Shown here one piece after another: positions 40,383-50,347 of a stretch of DNA of 64,000 nucleotides. The stretch is from Streptomyces sp. DG2A-72 (GTDB lineage Bacteria > Actinomycetota > Actinomycetes > Streptomycetales > Streptomycetaceae). The position numbers and the translations under genes are program-made. The DNA is taken from positions 5,170,001 through 5,234,000 of the forward strand of contig NZ_JASTLC010000001.1 in the NCBI RefSeq assembly GCF_030499575.1, given 5' to 3'. Positions within the stretch are counted from its first letter, which is position 1. Each line of letters opens with the position of its first letter. The notes beneath the pieces are model-generated. The model saw only the letters and a list, made by a program, of their open reading frames with translations. It had not been told where the DNA came from and ran no database searches.

Positions 40383-42101
40383 TTACGCAGCCGACTCCCC
40401 GCCGAAGCGCTCCTTGTACGCCAGCAGGTCCTCGTCCGTGAGCTTGGCGAAGAGGACCGGGGGGACGGTGAAGGGCGTGCCGGCGGGGACCGTGGTGAGG
40501 GACCTCGCCTCGTCGGGGCTCACCCACGTCGCGGTGTCGTCGCCGAGCGAGAAGGCCCCTCGCATCGTCTTCGCCGACGTCGGGATGAAGGGCTCCGAGA
40601 CCACCGAGTAGAGGTGGATCAGGTTCATCGCGGTGCGCAGGGTCAGGGCCGCCCCCTCCTTGTCGGTCTTGATCTCCAGCCAGGGGGCCTTCTCCTCGAG
40701 GTACGAGTTGCCGGCCGACCACAGGGCACGGAGGGCGGCCGTCGCCTTGCGGAACTGGATGGCCTCCATCTGCTCCTCGTACTCGGTGAGCAGGCGGGCG
40801 ATCTCCTCGCCGAGCTTCGCCTCCGCCTCGCCGGGCTCCGCGCCCGCCGGGACCTCGTCGCCGAAGCGCTTCTTCGAGAAGGAGAGGACTCGGTTGACGA
40901 AGTTGCCGAGGGTGTCCGCCAGGTCCTTGTTCACCGTGGCCGTGAAGTGCTCCCAGGTGAAGGACGAGTCGTCCGACTCCGGGGCGTTGGCCATCATGAA
41001 GTAGCGCCAGTAGTCGGCGGGGAGGATCTCCAGGGCGTCGTGCGTGAAGACGCCTCGCCGCTGCGACGTGGAGAACTTGCCGCCGTAGTAGTTCAGCCAG
41101 TTGAAGGCCTTGATCACGTCGACCTTCTTCCACGGCGCGCGGGTGCCCAGCAGGGTTGCCGGGAACATCACGCTGTGGAAGGGGACGTTGTCCTTGCCCA
41201 TGAACTGCGTGTACTGGACGTCCGCGTCCGACTTCCACCACCAGGAGCGCCAGTCGCGGTTCTCCGGGTCCTGGTCCGCCCACTCCTTCGTCGAGCCGAT
41301 GTACTCGATCGGGGCGTCGAACCAGACGTAGAAGACCTTGCCGTCGGCGGCCAGCTCCGGCCAGGTGTCGGCCGGGACCGGGACGCCCCAGTCGAGGTCG
41401 CGGGTGATCGCGCGGTCGTGCAGACCCTCCGTGAGCCACTTGCGGGCGATGGAGGACGCCAGGATCGGCCAGTTGTCGGCGCGCTCGTCGACCCATGCCT
41501 CGACCTCGCCGGCCAGGGCCGACTGGAGGAGGAACAGGTGCTTGGTCTCGCGGATCTCCAGGTCGCTGCTGCCGCTGATCGCGGAGCGCGGGTCGATCAG
41601 GTCGGTCGGGTCCAGGACGCGGGTGCAGTTCTCGCACTGGTCGCCGCGGGCCTTGTCGTAGCCGCAGTGCGGGCAGGTGCCGATGATGTAGCGGTCCGGG
41701 AGGAAACGGCCGTCCGTGTTCGAGTACACCTGGCGGATGGCTCGTTCCTCGATGAAGCCGTTCGCCTTCAGCTCGCGGGCGATCTCCTGGGTGATCTCGC
41801 GGTTCTGGGGGGAGGAGCTGCGGCCGAAGTAGTCGAAGGCCAGCTGGAAGCCGTCGTAGATCGCCTTCTGCTGGTCGTGTGCCCGCGCGCAGAACTCGTC
41901 GACCGGGAGGCCCTCCTCCTTGGCGGCCAGCTCGGCGGGGGTGCCGTGTTCGTCCGTCGCGCAGATGTAGAGGACGTCGTGGCCGCGCTGGCGCAGGTAG
42001 CGGGAGTAGACGTCCGCCGGGAGCATGGACCCCACCATGTTGCCCAGGTGCTTGATCCCGTTGATGTACGGAAGGGCGCTGGTGATGAGGTGTCGAGCCA
42101 T
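40383..42101 (-). CDS. metG: Methionyl-tRNA synthetase
   Basis: 572 residues. It is a class I synthetase with the signature HLGN in [12 protein letters not shown] (the HIGH equivalent, residues about 18-21) and KFSTSQ (the KMSKS equivalent). A zinc knuckle has cysteine pairs [17 protein letters not shown], and the anticodon-binding helix bundle is at the C-terminus. The short-form architecture with HLGN and KFSTSQ is normal in Streptomyces. It attaches Met to initiator and elongator tRNA. The terminator at 40337-40368 follows the gene. Confidence 0.96.
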   Translation of the reverse strand: MARHLITSALPYINGIKHLGNMVGSMLPADVYSRYLRQRGHDVLYICATDEHGTPAELAAKEEGLPVDEFCARAHDQQKAIYDGFQLAFDYFGRSSSPQNREITQEIARELKANGFIEERAIRQVYSNTDGRFLPDRYIIGTCPHCGYDKARGDQCENCTRVLDPTDLIDPRSAISGSSDLEIRETKHLFLLQSALAGEVEAWVDERADNWPILASSIARKWLTEGLHDRAITRDLDWGVPVPADTWPELAADGKVFYVWFDAPIEYIGSTKEWADQDPENRDWRSWWWKSDADVQYTQFMGKDNVPFHSVMFPATLLGTRAPWKKVDVIKAFNWLNYYGGKFSTSQRRGVFTHDALEILPADYWRYFMMANAPESDDSSFTWEHFTATVNKDLADTLGNFVNRVLSFSKKRFGDEVPAGAEPGEAEAKLGEEIARLLTEYEEQMEAIQFRKATAALRALWSAGNSYLEEKAPWLEIKTDKEGAALTLRTAMNLIHLYSVVSEPFIPTSAKTMRGAFSLGDDTATWVSPDEARSLTTVPAGTPFTVPPVLFAKLTDEDLLAYKERFGGESAA

Positions 42102-42255
42102 TGCGGGCTGCTCCCGGGTCGCTACATGGAGTGACGGTTTCGGTGCGTTTCGACCGTCTACGAACCTTGAAATCGTAGCTGACTGATATGGGGCGCCCGC
42201 CTCCCGTTTTACGGGGTGACGGGCACCCCGTGGGATGCCGGGTGCGGTGCCGCCG

Positions 42256-43620
42256 TTACGGGCGCCAGTTCGCCAGTACGCCCTCGTAGAACTCCGTGTC
42301 CGTGAGTTCCTTCGGGGTGGGTCCCGCGTGGAAGAAGGCCGTGTTCTCGGTCTTCAGTTTGCGGAGGTAGTCGAAGGCCTTGTTGTCGTGCTCCCCGAAG
42401 GCGACGAAGGAGAAGAAGAGGGCGGGGTGGGTCTTCGCCGCTTCGGTGAGGGACTGGGTGGCCGGGGTTTTCGCGTCCGGGGCGCCGTCGGTCTGGAAGA
42501 TGACGAGGGCGGGGAGGGTGGTGCCGGACTTGGTGTAGTGGGTGGTGATTTCTTCTACTGCGGCGTGGTAGCTCGTACGGCCCATGCGGCCGAGGGACGC
42601 GTGCAGGTCGTCGATCTTGGTGGTGTGGTCGGGGAGGGTGAGGTCGCCGGTGCCGTCCACTTCCGTGGAGAAGAAGGTGACGTGGACGGTGGCGTCCGGG
42701 TCGAGGTGGGCGGCGAGGGCGAGGGTCTGGTCGCCGAGGGCCTGGGCGGAGCCGTCCTTGTAGTACGGGCGCATGGAGGCGGAGCGGTCGAGGACGAGGT
42801 AGATCTTGGCCTGGGTGGTGGTGAGGTTGTGGTGGGTGAGGGTGGTTGCGGCTGCGGTGTAGGCCGTCTGCAGGGTGGTGGGCACGACGGCCTCCGGCTG
42901 CGGTTGCGGCTCCGGCTCGGCCTCGGCTTCGCCTTCGGCCGCGTCGTTCCCACCCGCACCACCCGTGCTGCTCTCGTCGTCGGCTGCGGGTGGCCCCTGT
43001 GGGGCGTCCTCGCCGTCGGCGGCGAGCGGTTCGTCCACCGCGGCAGCCACGGGCTCCGGCTCCTCGGCGACCGGCTCGTCCACGGTCGGCTCGGGGGCCT
43101 TCTCTTCGGCGGCCGGCTCTTCGGCTACCGCCTCTTCAGTCGGCTCCGGCTCCGCCACCGGCTCCACCGTCGGCTCATCAGCGACCGCCACCGGTTCCTC
43201 GGCCACCGGCTCGTCAGCCACGGGCTCCTCGACAACCGGCGGCTGCTCCACCACCGCTTCCTCGGCCGCCGGGGTCTCGATAACCGGCTCCTCGGCTACC
43301 GGCGTCTCAGTCACCGGCTCCTCGACAACCGACGCCTCATCCCCCGCCTCATCGACCGCCGTCTCCCCCATCGGCTCCGCCGGCCTCGGCACCGTCACGT
43401 TGTCGAAAGCGGCCGAGACCAGGTCGTGCTCGGAGTCGTCCGACGTGGAAGGGCGGGGTTCCGGGATGGAGGCGGTGGGGGGTGGGGTGGGGGTCGGTTC
43501 GGGGGAGGGGGAGGGGACCGTCGGTTCCGGTGTCTGCGAAGGTGTCGCACCCTCTGCTTCGGCTGTGCGGGCCTTTCGGCTGCGGCCGAACGCGTTCCGC
43601 AGGAGAGTGAGAATGCCCAT
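42256..43620 (-). CDS. VWA-domain protein with a long Val-Glu-Pro repeat region
   Basis: 454 residues. The N-terminus ([18 protein letters not shown]) is basic and amphipathic. Residues about 25-230 are made of low-complexity [19 protein letters not shown] repeats, very rich in Glu, Pro, Val and Ala. The C-terminal VWA domain (about 260-450) has an intact MIDAS: DRSASM, the Thr in GRMGRTSYH, and Asp in TDGAPD. Similar proteins occur next to Ter/stress loci, where they bind metal or partner proteins. No transmembrane helix is visible. Codon usage in the repeat is heavily biased (gag/gtc/ccg). Confidence 0.87.
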   Translation of the reverse strand: MGILTLLRNAFGRSRKARTAEAEGATPSQTPEPTVPSPSPEPTPTPPPTASIPEPRPSTSDDSEHDLVSAAFDNVTVPRPAEPMGETAVDEAGDEASVVEEPVTETPVAEEPVIETPAAEEAVVEQPPVVEEPVADEPVAEEPVAVADEPTVEPVAEPEPTEEAVAEEPAAEEKAPEPTVDEPVAEEPEPVAAAVDEPLAADGEDAPQGPPAADDESSTGGAGGNDAAEGEAEAEPEPQPQPEAVVPTTLQTAYTAAATTLTHHNLTTTQAKIYLVLDRSASMRPYYKDGSAQALGDQTLALAAHLDPDATVHVTFFSTEVDGTGDLTLPDHTTKIDDLHASLGRMGRTSYHAAVEEITTHYTKSGTTLPALVIFQTDGAPDAKTPATQSLTEAAKTHPALFFSFVAFGEHDNKAFDYLRKLKTENTAFFHAGPTPKELTDTEFYEGVLANWRP

Positions 43621-43796
43621 GTACGCAACCCTTCGCGTGAGTTGATGCCCGCTAATCCCTGGCCAGGACGGACACGTAAGGTTAGCGGCCCCGGGTGGCG
43701 ATCTTGGGGAGGGGCCGGGTCGGCGGGATGTCTTGAGTCAAGGGCCGGATCGGTCAAACATCCGCCGTGACCGCAACGGACGGACAGGCGCCTCCA

Positions 43797-43818
43797 GTTC
43801 ACCTTTAGTTCACCGTGT
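43797..43818 (+). promoter_or_regulatory. PHO box (PhoP binding site)
   Basis: Two adjacent 11-bp units, gttcaccttta (43797-43807) and gttcaccgtgt (43808-43818), match the Streptomyces direct-repeat PHO box (gttcacc core). It lies about 75 bp upstream of the PhoX start, so expression should respond to phosphate limitation. Confidence 0.88.
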
Positions 43819-43891
43819 CGCCCTGCTCCCGCACAAACATGCGCCTACCGTCCGTCACGCTGGTTTCAAGGGGAAGCAAGGGGAAAACAAA

Positions 43892-45961
43892 GTGCGCATT
43901 CCGCTGCCGCTCGTCAGAACGCCGTCCGATTCGCATCCCGGTGGCCGGTCGGCCATGACCTGTTTGTACCGGTGTGGGAACGCCTGCTTCCACGAGGTGC
44001 CCAACACCACCACCAACGAATACGTCGGCGACGTCATCCAGGGCGCCCTCAGCCGCCGTTCGGTGATGCAGGCCGCCGCCGTCGTCACGGTGGCCGCCGC
44101 CGCGGGCACCGCCGTCACCGGCGCCGTCGCTCCGGAGGCCGCAGCCGCCACCCAGGCCAAGAGGCACGGCTCCTTCTCCAAGGGTGCGCGCGGGCTTCGT
44201 TTCACCGCCGTCGCCCCCAACACCAACGACGTGGTGACCGTTCCTGACGGCTACGCCCAGAACGTCGTCATCCGCTGGGGCGAGCCCATCCTGCGCGGCG
44301 CCCCCGCCTTCGACCCGGACAACCAGACCGCCAAGGCCCAGGCCGGTCAGTTCGGGTACAACTGCGACTTCCTCGCGCTGCTGCCCCTCCCGGGCGAGTG
44401 GAACCGGCAGATCCTCGTCGCCAACCATGAGTACACCGACGAGGTGCTCATGTTCCGTGGCTACGACGCCGCCAACCCGACCAAGGAGCAGGTCGAGATC
44501 GCCTGGGCCGCGCACGGGCTCTCCGCCGTCGTCGTCGAGGGCGACCGGAAGACCGGCAAGCTCAAGCCCGTGCCCCGGCACCCGCTCAACCGTCGCGTCA
44601 CCGCCACCACCGAGTTCAAGATCACCGGTCCCGCCGCTGGTTCCGACCTGCTGAAGACCTCCGCCGACCCGACCGGCACCAAGGCGCTCGGCACCCTCAA
44701 CAACTGCGCCGGCGGCACCACCCCGTGGGGCACCACGCTGCACGGCGAGGAGAACTTCAACCAGTACTTCGCCAACTCCAGCCGTGCCACCGACAAGCGG
44801 TACGGCATCGGCACCACCGCCTCCGAGCGCAAGTGGGAGCTCTTCGACAAGCGCTTCGACGTCGCCCAGGAGCCCAACGAGGTGCACCGCTTCGGCTACG
44901 TCGTCGAGCTCGACCCGTACGACCCCACCTCCAAGCCGCGCAAGCACACCGCCCTCGGCCGCTTCAAGCACGAGGGCGCGACCGTGCGGCTCACGGAGGA
45001 CGGCCGTCCGGTCGTGTACTCCGGTGACGACGAGCGCTTCGACTACTTCTACAAGTTCGTCGGCAGCAAGCGGATGAAGAAGGGGTCGAGCAGGGCGGTG
45101 CGCGAGCACAACCTCTCGCTGCTCGACGAGGGCACGCTGTACGTCGCCAAGCTCAGCGGCGACTCGCCCGCCATCGAGATCGACGGCACCGGCAAGCTCC
45201 CCAGCGACGGCGAGTTCGACGGCTCCGGCGTGTGGATTCCGCTGGCGACGGCCACCGCCGACGGGGCCGAGAGCCACGTCGAGGGCATGACCGCCGAGGA
45301 GGTCTTCGTCTTCACGCGGCTCGCCGGTGACAAGGTCGGCGCCACCAAGATGGACCGGCCCGAGGACATCGAGCCCAACCCGCACACCGGCAAGGTGTAC
45401 GTGGCGCTCACCAACAACTCCAACCGCGGTACCGGCACGAACGCCAAGGCGGACGAGGCCAACCCGCGCAACGCCAACAAGCACGGCCACGTCCTGGAGC
45501 TGACCGAGCGCTGGAACCGTGCCGACAGCACCAGGTTCGCCTGGTCGCTGTTCCTCGTCGCGGGCGACCCGAACGACCCGGCCACCTACTTCGCCGGGTT
45601 CCCGAAGAACAAGGTCAGCCCGATCTCGTGCCCGGACAACGTCGCCTTCGACAGGTACGGCAACCTGTGGATCTCCACCGACGGCGCCCAGCTCGGCTAC
45701 CACGACGGTCTCTTCGGCGTAGCTACGCGCGGTGACCGGCGCGGTGAGCTGAAGCAGTTCGCGACGATGCCGATCGGCGCGGAGACCTGCGGTCCGGTCA
45801 TCCAGGACCGGCGCGTTCTGGTCGCCGTACAGCACCCGGGCGAGAAGGACGGCGCCAGCGTGGAGAAGCCGGCCAGCACCTGGCCCGACGGACCCGGCAA
45901 GCTCGTCCGCCCGTCGGTCGTGGCGGTGTGGCGCAAGGACGGCTGCGACATCGGCGTCTGA
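43892..45961 (+). CDS. phoX: PhoX-family alkaline phosphatase (Tat-exported)
   Basis: 689 residues from GTG 43892, chosen because aaggggaaaacaaa lies just upstream and the N-terminus VRIPLPLVRTPSDSHPGG fits the family. The Tat motif SRRSVMQAAAVV (about 72) directs export. Sequence blocks of the PhoX beta-propeller include FGYNCDFLALLPLP, NHEYTDEVLMFRGYD, HGEENFNQYF, RFGYVVELDPYDP and MDRPEDIEPNPHTGKVYVALTNNSNR. The enzyme binds Ca/Fe and releases phosphate from organic esters outside the cell. The PHO box upstream predicts PhoP control. Confidence 0.93.
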   Translation: MRIPLPLVRTPSDSHPGGRSAMTCLYRCGNACFHEVPNTTTNEYVGDVIQGALSRRSVMQAAAVVTVAAAAGTAVTGAVAPEAAAATQAKRHGSFSKGARGLRFTAVAPNTNDVVTVPDGYAQNVVIRWGEPILRGAPAFDPDNQTAKAQAGQFGYNCDFLALLPLPGEWNRQILVANHEYTDEVLMFRGYDAANPTKEQVEIAWAAHGLSAVVVEGDRKTGKLKPVPRHPLNRRVTATTEFKITGPAAGSDLLKTSADPTGTKALGTLNNCAGGTTPWGTTLHGEENFNQYFANSSRATDKRYGIGTTASERKWELFDKRFDVAQEPNEVHRFGYVVELDPYDPTSKPRKHTALGRFKHEGATVRLTEDGRPVVYSGDDERFDYFYKFVGSKRMKKGSSRAVREHNLSLLDEGTLYVAKLSGDSPAIEIDGTGKLPSDGEFDGSGVWIPLATATADGAESHVEGMTAEEVFVFTRLAGDKVGATKMDRPEDIEPNPHTGKVYVALTNNSNRGTGTNAKADEANPRNANKHGHVLELTERWNRADSTRFAWSLFLVAGDPNDPATYFAGFPKNKVSPISCPDNVAFDRYGNLWISTDGAQLGYHDGLFGVATRGDRRGELKQFATMPIGAETCGPVIQDRRVLVAVQHPGEKDGASVEKPASTWPDGPGKLVRPSVVAVWRKDGCDIGV

Positions 45962-46015
45962 GGAGCCTGAAGCGTCTGAGGCGCCTGGCGCCTGATCGCA
46001 CCCGTACGCATACGT

Positions 46016-46050
46016 ATGCGGGCCGCTCTCTTCACGAGAGCGGCCCGCAT
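46016..46050. terminator. Strong bidirectional terminator
   Basis: A perfect 15-bp stem (atgcgggccgctctc at 46016-46030, complement at 46036-46050) with a 5-nt loop, between PhoX and the convergent small secreted-protein gene. Confidence 0.9.
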
Positions 46051-46067
46051 CCGTCTGTCCGTACAGC

Positions 46068-46286
46068 TCAGGGAGCCGTCACGCAGTTCACGGCCGGAAG
46101 CTCGGCCGGGGCCGCGAGGCCGGTGGGGTCGAGCAGGGCGGCCGGGTCGACGAGTCCGGTGACGGCGCCCGGGGCCTCGGTGAGGCAGGTGACGGCGGCC
46201 GACGGGTCCGGCACGGCGGTGGCGGCCGGGGCCGCGGCTCCGGCGAGGGCCAGGGTGCCGAGGAGGACGGAGGCGGTGCGACGCAT
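46068..46286 (-). CDS. Small secreted protein with two cysteines
   Basis: 72 residues from ATG 46284-46286 with aagggg upstream. A signal peptide (MRRTASVLLGTLALAGAAAP, probable cut after ATA near residue 24) leaves a mature peptide of about 48 residues. It is rich in Ala/Pro/Leu with cysteines in AVTCLTEAPG and AVNCVTAP, which could form one disulfide. I do not recognise the family. The gene is intact and has its own ribosome site. Confidence 0.65.
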   Translation of the reverse strand: MRRTASVLLGTLALAGAAAPAATAVPDPSAAVTCLTEAPGAVTGLVDPAALLDPTGLAAPAELPAVNCVTAP

Positions 46287-46420
46287 GGAAAATCCCCTTA
46301 TCGGGAGGGCGGTTGAACAGGATTGATCATTACCTGTACGCGCCCCTGAACTCGCCCTGCGTCACTCGCACGAGAACGACGTAACGATTCACCGCCTGCA
46401 CGGAGTTGACCAGGCCGGTG

Positions 46421-47365
46421 TCACGGCAGCGCCGGGACCGGTGGCCGGCCCGCGCCGTCGCGTTCCAGCCACTCCCGGTACGTCGGTGCCTCCCGCGCCG
46501 CCTCCCGGTACGCCTGCTCCAGCGCGGGATACACGCCGTCGAGGTCCGTCTCGGTGCGGGCCGCGAGCATCAGCCGTACGCCGAGCGGGTCGCCGTACAG
46601 CCGTCGTACCGCCATCCCGGGGCGGGGCAGACAGGTCGGCTGGCAGACCGTGACGACCTCGCCGGTCGCGACCAGGGCGGCGGCCGTGTGGTAGTCGCCG
46701 TGCAGGACACGCGGGTTGACCCCGGCGGCGCGGAACATGCGCTGGACGGCATCCCATTCGCCGTCGACGGTGGGGTCGATCATCCAGCGGTCCCCGGACA
46801 GGTCGGTCAGATGGACGACCGGGTGCGCGGTCGCGGGATGATCGGCGGGCAGGGACACGAACTGCGGTTCGCGGGGGATCAGGACGCGCAGGCGCAGTTG
46901 CTCGGGGATGCGCAGCGGGCAGCCCTCGACCTCGTGGACGAAGGCGACGTCCAGCTGGCCGTCGGCGACCATGCGCAGCAGGGCGTTCGGGGAGACGTCC
47001 ATGTGGAGGGTCGGTTCCTGGCCATGTGCGCGCAGCCGGCGCAGCCAGCCCGCCAGGGCCGCGCTCGCGGTGGAGCCCACGCGCAGCTGCGGTCCGCCGG
47101 TGGCGGCGGCGCGCGCATCGGCGACCAGGGAGCGCATGTCGGCCACGACCGGGCGGGCACGGCTGAGCACCAGCCGGCCCAGCGGGGTGGGCCGGCAGCC
47201 GCTGCGTTCCCGGGTGAACAGCGTGCCGCCCAGCTCCTGCTCGATCCGGCGCAGCTGGGTGCTGAGCGACGGCTGGGCGACGCCGAGCTGGCGGGCGGCC
47301 CGGTGCAGACTGCCGGTGTCGGCGATGGCGCACAGCGCGCGTAGATGTCTCACCTCGAGCTCCAT
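46421..47365 (-). CDS. snpR: LysR-family regulator of snapalysin
   Basis: 314 residues. An N-terminal winged helix-turn-helix is seen in [49 protein letters not shown], and a type 2 periplasmic-binding effector domain follows (about 95-300). It is divergent from the snapalysin gene with about 185 bp between the starts. This is the same arrangement as snpR/snpA (also named mprR/mprA) in other Streptomyces, where the LysR protein activates the protease gene. The assignment rests on this synteny plus family membership. Confidence 0.85.
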   Translation of the reverse strand: MELEVRHLRALCAIADTGSLHRAARQLGVAQPSLSTQLRRIEQELGGTLFTRERSGCRPTPLGRLVLSRARPVVADMRSLVADARAAATGGPQLRVGSTASAALAGWLRRLRAHGQEPTLHMDVSPNALLRMVADGQLDVAFVHEVEGCPLRIPEQLRLRVLIPREPQFVSLPADHPATAHPVVHLTDLSGDRWMIDPTVDGEWDAVQRMFRAAGVNPRVLHGDYHTAAALVATGEVVTVCQPTCLPRPGMAVRRLYGDPLGVRLMLAARTETDLDGVYPALEQAYREAAREAPTYREWLERDGAGRPPVPALP

Positions 47366-47550
47366 GCCCTGGGAGACTAAGGCGGGAACACAGGTTCCAC
47401 CAGACGCACAAATGGCTGCTGACGTACGCGAATTGGGCGCGGGGCAGGGTGCGCGATAGGACGGTGCTATCGCCGGTTGCCATCATCACAGCCGCGCCAC
47501 AGGCGCCGAGACTCACCGATGACGACTCACCCCCCACCAAGGAGTCATCG

Positions 47551-48225
47551 ATGCGTATCCGTACGTCTGTCATGGCCGCGGCAGCTTTCGGCCTCAGTGT
47601 CGCAACGGTCGGTCTGGGCACGGCGGTTCCGGCCGCCGCGGCCCCGGCCACCACCGCGGTCCCCGCCCACACCGGCTACACCGCGGCGTCCGCCGACGCC
47701 GACGCGAGCCGGGCCTTCTTCGAAGCCGTGCTGAAGTCGGTAGCCGAGAAGCGCGCCGCGCAGCCGAACGCCGCCGCGGCCGTCACCTACGACGCCTCCG
47801 CAGCGCCGACGTTCAGCTCCCAGATAGCCCGCAGCACGGAGATCTGGAACGGCGCGGTGTCCAACGTCCAGCTGCAGGAGGGCTCGAACGCCGACTTCAC
47901 CTACCGGGAGGGCAACGACCCGCGCGGCTCGTACGCCTCGACCGACGGGCACGGCGGCGGCTACATCTTCCTCGACTACGCGCAGAACGAGGAGTACGAC
48001 TCGACTCGCGTCACCGCGCATGAGACAGGGCACGTCCTTGGCCTGCCCGACCATTACGAGGGTCCGTGCAGTGAGCTGATGTCGGGGGGCGGGCCCGGGC
48101 CGTCCTGCACGAATGCCGTGCCGGATGCGAATGAGCGTGCGCGCGTGGAGCAGTTGTGGGCGAACGGGCTTGCTGCGGCGCTGGAGACGGCGATGAGTGA
48201 CAAGTCCTTGAGCAAGTCCCGCTAG
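47551..48225 (+). CDS. snpA: Snapalysin, extracellular M7 metalloprotease
   Basis: 224 residues with aaggag 7 nt before ATG 47551. A signal peptide ([20 protein letters not shown]) and a propeptide precede the mature domain. The zinc site is [11 protein letters not shown] with His157, Glu158 and His161, plus Asp167 as the third ligand, the distinctive HExxHxxGxxD of snapalysin. A cysteine pair in [19 protein letters not shown] forms the family disulfide. The enzyme is a small neutral protease secreted to digest casein-like proteins. Control by the divergent LysR protein is expected. Confidence 0.95.
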   Translation: MRIRTSVMAAAAFGLSVATVGLGTAVPAAAAPATTAVPAHTGYTAASADADASRAFFEAVLKSVAEKRAAQPNAAAAVTYDASAAPTFSSQIARSTEIWNGAVSNVQLQEGSNADFTYREGNDPRGSYASTDGHGGGYIFLDYAQNEEYDSTRVTAHETGHVLGLPDHYEGPCSELMSGGGPGPSCTNAVPDANERARVEQLWANGLAAALETAMSDKSLSKSR

Positions 48226-48258
48226 ACGCTGTGCGGCTGCCGCGATAGGCCGTTGATC

Positions 48259-48317
48259 GTCTGCGGGTCTGTTGTGGCTGGTCGCGCAGTTCCCCGCGCC
48301 CCTTCGGGGCGCTGCCG
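48259..48317 (+). repeat. Interspersed 59-bp repeat, copy 1
   Basis: A 59-bp element containing ggctggtcgcgcagttcccc and a ccccttcgggg hairpin. A second copy at 60491-60549 matches at 55 of 59 positions. Both lie just outside genes. Such elements occur many times in Streptomyces genomes; function unknown. Confidence 0.85.
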
Positions 48318-48332
48318 AACCCACCCCCCACA

Positions 48333-48375
48333 TGGGTGCGGGGCCGCTCTCCTGCACAGGGCGGTCCCGCACCCA
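48333..48375. terminator. Terminator between snpA and the FUSC gene
   Basis: Left arm tgggtgcggggccgc (48333-48347) and right arm gcggtcccgcaccca (48361-48375) pair at 14 of 15 positions with a 13-nt loop. Confidence 0.78.
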
Positions 48376-48381
48376 CCTGGG

Positions 48382-50319
48382 TCAGTGTGGGGAGGCGATG
48401 GCCCTGGCTGCCGCCACCTCCTGGCGCAGTGGCTCCAGGACGCTTCCCGAGGGTCCGGTCAGGTCTGTGCGGACCTCGTACAGGACGTCGATCTTTCGCA
48501 GGCCCTCGGCCAGCTCCCTCAGTTGCAGGGTCACTTGACCGACCTCGGTGGCCGACGGAGGGGCCGCTCCGTGCTTCACGCGCACCCGTGCCGCCGTCGT
48601 CACGTCGACGATCCGTTCCACGGCGACGACCAGTGGCCACCAGGCGGCGGCACGGCGGCCGGTGGGCGGGGGTTCGGTCAGGGCGCGCTGGAACTCCGTG
48701 CGGATGACGGAGAGGTCGCGGTAGAGGCGGCGGCGCATACGGGCGCGGGCGGCGGGGTCCTCGCTCTTCCCGAAGGCCGCCTCCACATACGTCGCCGTGT
48801 CCGCCACCGCGTCCGCGAGACGGTCGCCCACGCGCACGTGCCAGCTCTCCGGCCAGAGCAGATAGCCCGCGACCAGCGCGATCGCGCAGCCCATGAGGGA
48901 GTCGACGAGGCGGGGCAGCAGCAGGCCCGTTCCCTGGCGGTTGAGGACGTCGGAGAGGAGAAGGATCACCGGGGTGATGGCGGCGGTCTGATAGCCGTAG
49001 CCGCGTGGGGTGAGGGCGGGGATCAGCGGGGCGAGCAGCAGCATCACCGGTACGTCCCACCAGCCCCGCGGCACCTGGGAGAGCACCGCTGCCGCGACGA
49101 CGAGTCCGGCGACCGTGCCGAGGGCCCGCAGCAGCGCCCGTGAGAAGACCGATCCGAAGTCGGGCTTGAGGACGAAGGTGATGGTGAGCGCCACCCAGTA
49201 GGAGCGCGGCACCGTGATGATCGACACCAGGACCTGGGCGAGGCCGATGCACAGGGCAAGGCGCAGGCCGTAGCGCCAGGAGTTGGCGGACAGGATCACG
49301 TTCCGTCCGGCCTGGGCGGCGCGGATGCGGAGGGCGGCCGGGCGGCCGAGGCGGTCGTCGATGCCGTGCGGGTCGATGTCCGGGGAGGTGACGACGGAGG
49401 CCGCGTGGCGCACGGCGTGGTTCATGGCGCGGTTCGTCTCGCTCACGGCCACCGGCAGGTCGAGCCCTATCGGGCCGGTGTAGCCGGTGTCGATGGCCTC
49501 CGCGACGTGACGGACCGCTGACGGAATCTCGGGCGGGAGCGGCTTTCCGGTCAGATGGGCCGCGGGGGCGGCCTCCACGACCGGCGTGATGGCGTTCAAC
49601 TGGGCGAGCAGCCGGGCGAGTTCGGGGCTGCGGCCGTGGTGGCGGGTGCGCCGGGCGAGGACGAGGTCGTACGACTGGTTCAGCGACTGGGTGACGGAGT
49701 GGCGGGCGTCGTCGTATGCGTCGGGATCACCGGTCGCCGCCAGCAGTTCGGCCACCGTCCGGTACGTGTCCGCGACCGCCGTCCGCTCCGGCACCCCGCC
49801 CCGCAGCGGCCAGGCCAGCAGCGCGAGCAGCAGCACGAGGAGCCCGCCGCCGGACACCAGCGCCGGCGCCAGCCACCACTCGCCCGGCATCGGCAGACCG
49901 GCGCCCACCACGGAGTTGAGGAGCAGCAGCAGTCCCGATACGGAGGCGACCGCGCCGATCGTCGAGATCATCCCGGAGACGAGCGCGACGCCGGTGACGG
50001 CGGCGACCGCGAGCCAGCCGTGCCCGTGGACCAGCGAGCCGAGGGTGATGCCGACGGCGCCGAAGAGCTGGGGGACGGCGATGTTGAGGATCCGCATCCG
50101 GTAGGCGTCGGCGGTGTCGCCGATGACACCGGACAGCGCGCCCATGGAGGCGAGGGCGCCGTAGGCGGGCCGGTCGACGGCGAGGCCGATGGCGAGGGGC
50201 AGGGCCATGGCGAGGGCGGCGCGGGCGACGGCGGCCCAGTTGACGGGCGCCGGTTCGGACCGGAGGTTCCGGACCAGCCAGTCGGGGGGCGTCAGGCCGA
50301 TGGGGAACTCTCGGGACAT
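48382..50319 (-). CDS. FUSC-family membrane exporter (aromatic-acid exporter type)
   Basis: 645 residues from ATG 50317-50319 (MSREFPIGLTPPDWLVRNLR). Two groups of transmembrane helices (about 30-185 and 385-510) are separated by a cytoplasmic helical domain (about 190-360), the usual FUSC layout. The second half begins RYGLRLALCIGLAQVLVSII and continues VPRSYWVALTITFVLKPDFG, a conserved FUSC stretch. A soluble C-terminal helical region (about 515-640) follows. Family members (AaeB, ArAE) export aromatic carboxylates, so this gene may relieve stress from aromatic acids; the substrate here is not known. The EEP gene ends 29 bp upstream on the same strand. Confidence 0.88.
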   Translation of the reverse strand: MSREFPIGLTPPDWLVRNLRSEPAPVNWAAVARAALAMALPLAIGLAVDRPAYGALASMGALSGVIGDTADAYRMRILNIAVPQLFGAVGITLGSLVHGHGWLAVAAVTGVALVSGMISTIGAVASVSGLLLLLNSVVGAGLPMPGEWWLAPALVSGGGLLVLLLALLAWPLRGGVPERTAVADTYRTVAELLAATGDPDAYDDARHSVTQSLNQSYDLVLARRTRHHGRSPELARLLAQLNAITPVVEAAPAAHLTGKPLPPEIPSAVRHVAEAIDTGYTGPIGLDLPVAVSETNRAMNHAVRHAASVVTSPDIDPHGIDDRLGRPAALRIRAAQAGRNVILSANSWRYGLRLALCIGLAQVLVSIITVPRSYWVALTITFVLKPDFGSVFSRALLRALGTVAGLVVAAAVLSQVPRGWWDVPVMLLLAPLIPALTPRGYGYQTAAITPVILLLSDVLNRQGTGLLLPRLVDSLMGCAIALVAGYLLWPESWHVRVGDRLADAVADTATYVEAAFGKSEDPAARARMRRRLYRDLSVIRTEFQRALTEPPPTGRRAAAWWPLVVAVERIVDVTTAARVRVKHGAAPPSATEVGQVTLQLRELAEGLRKIDVLYEVRTDLTGPSGSVLEPLRQEVAAARAIASPH

Positions 50320-50347
50320 GGCCCCATTATGTTCGCCCCTGACATCC

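Noticed and set aside
43805..45835. Long minus-strand frame under PhoX
   Set aside because: The plus-strand PhoX gene has a PHO box, a Tat signal and family motifs. The minus frame is Gly/Val/Asp-rich low complexity.
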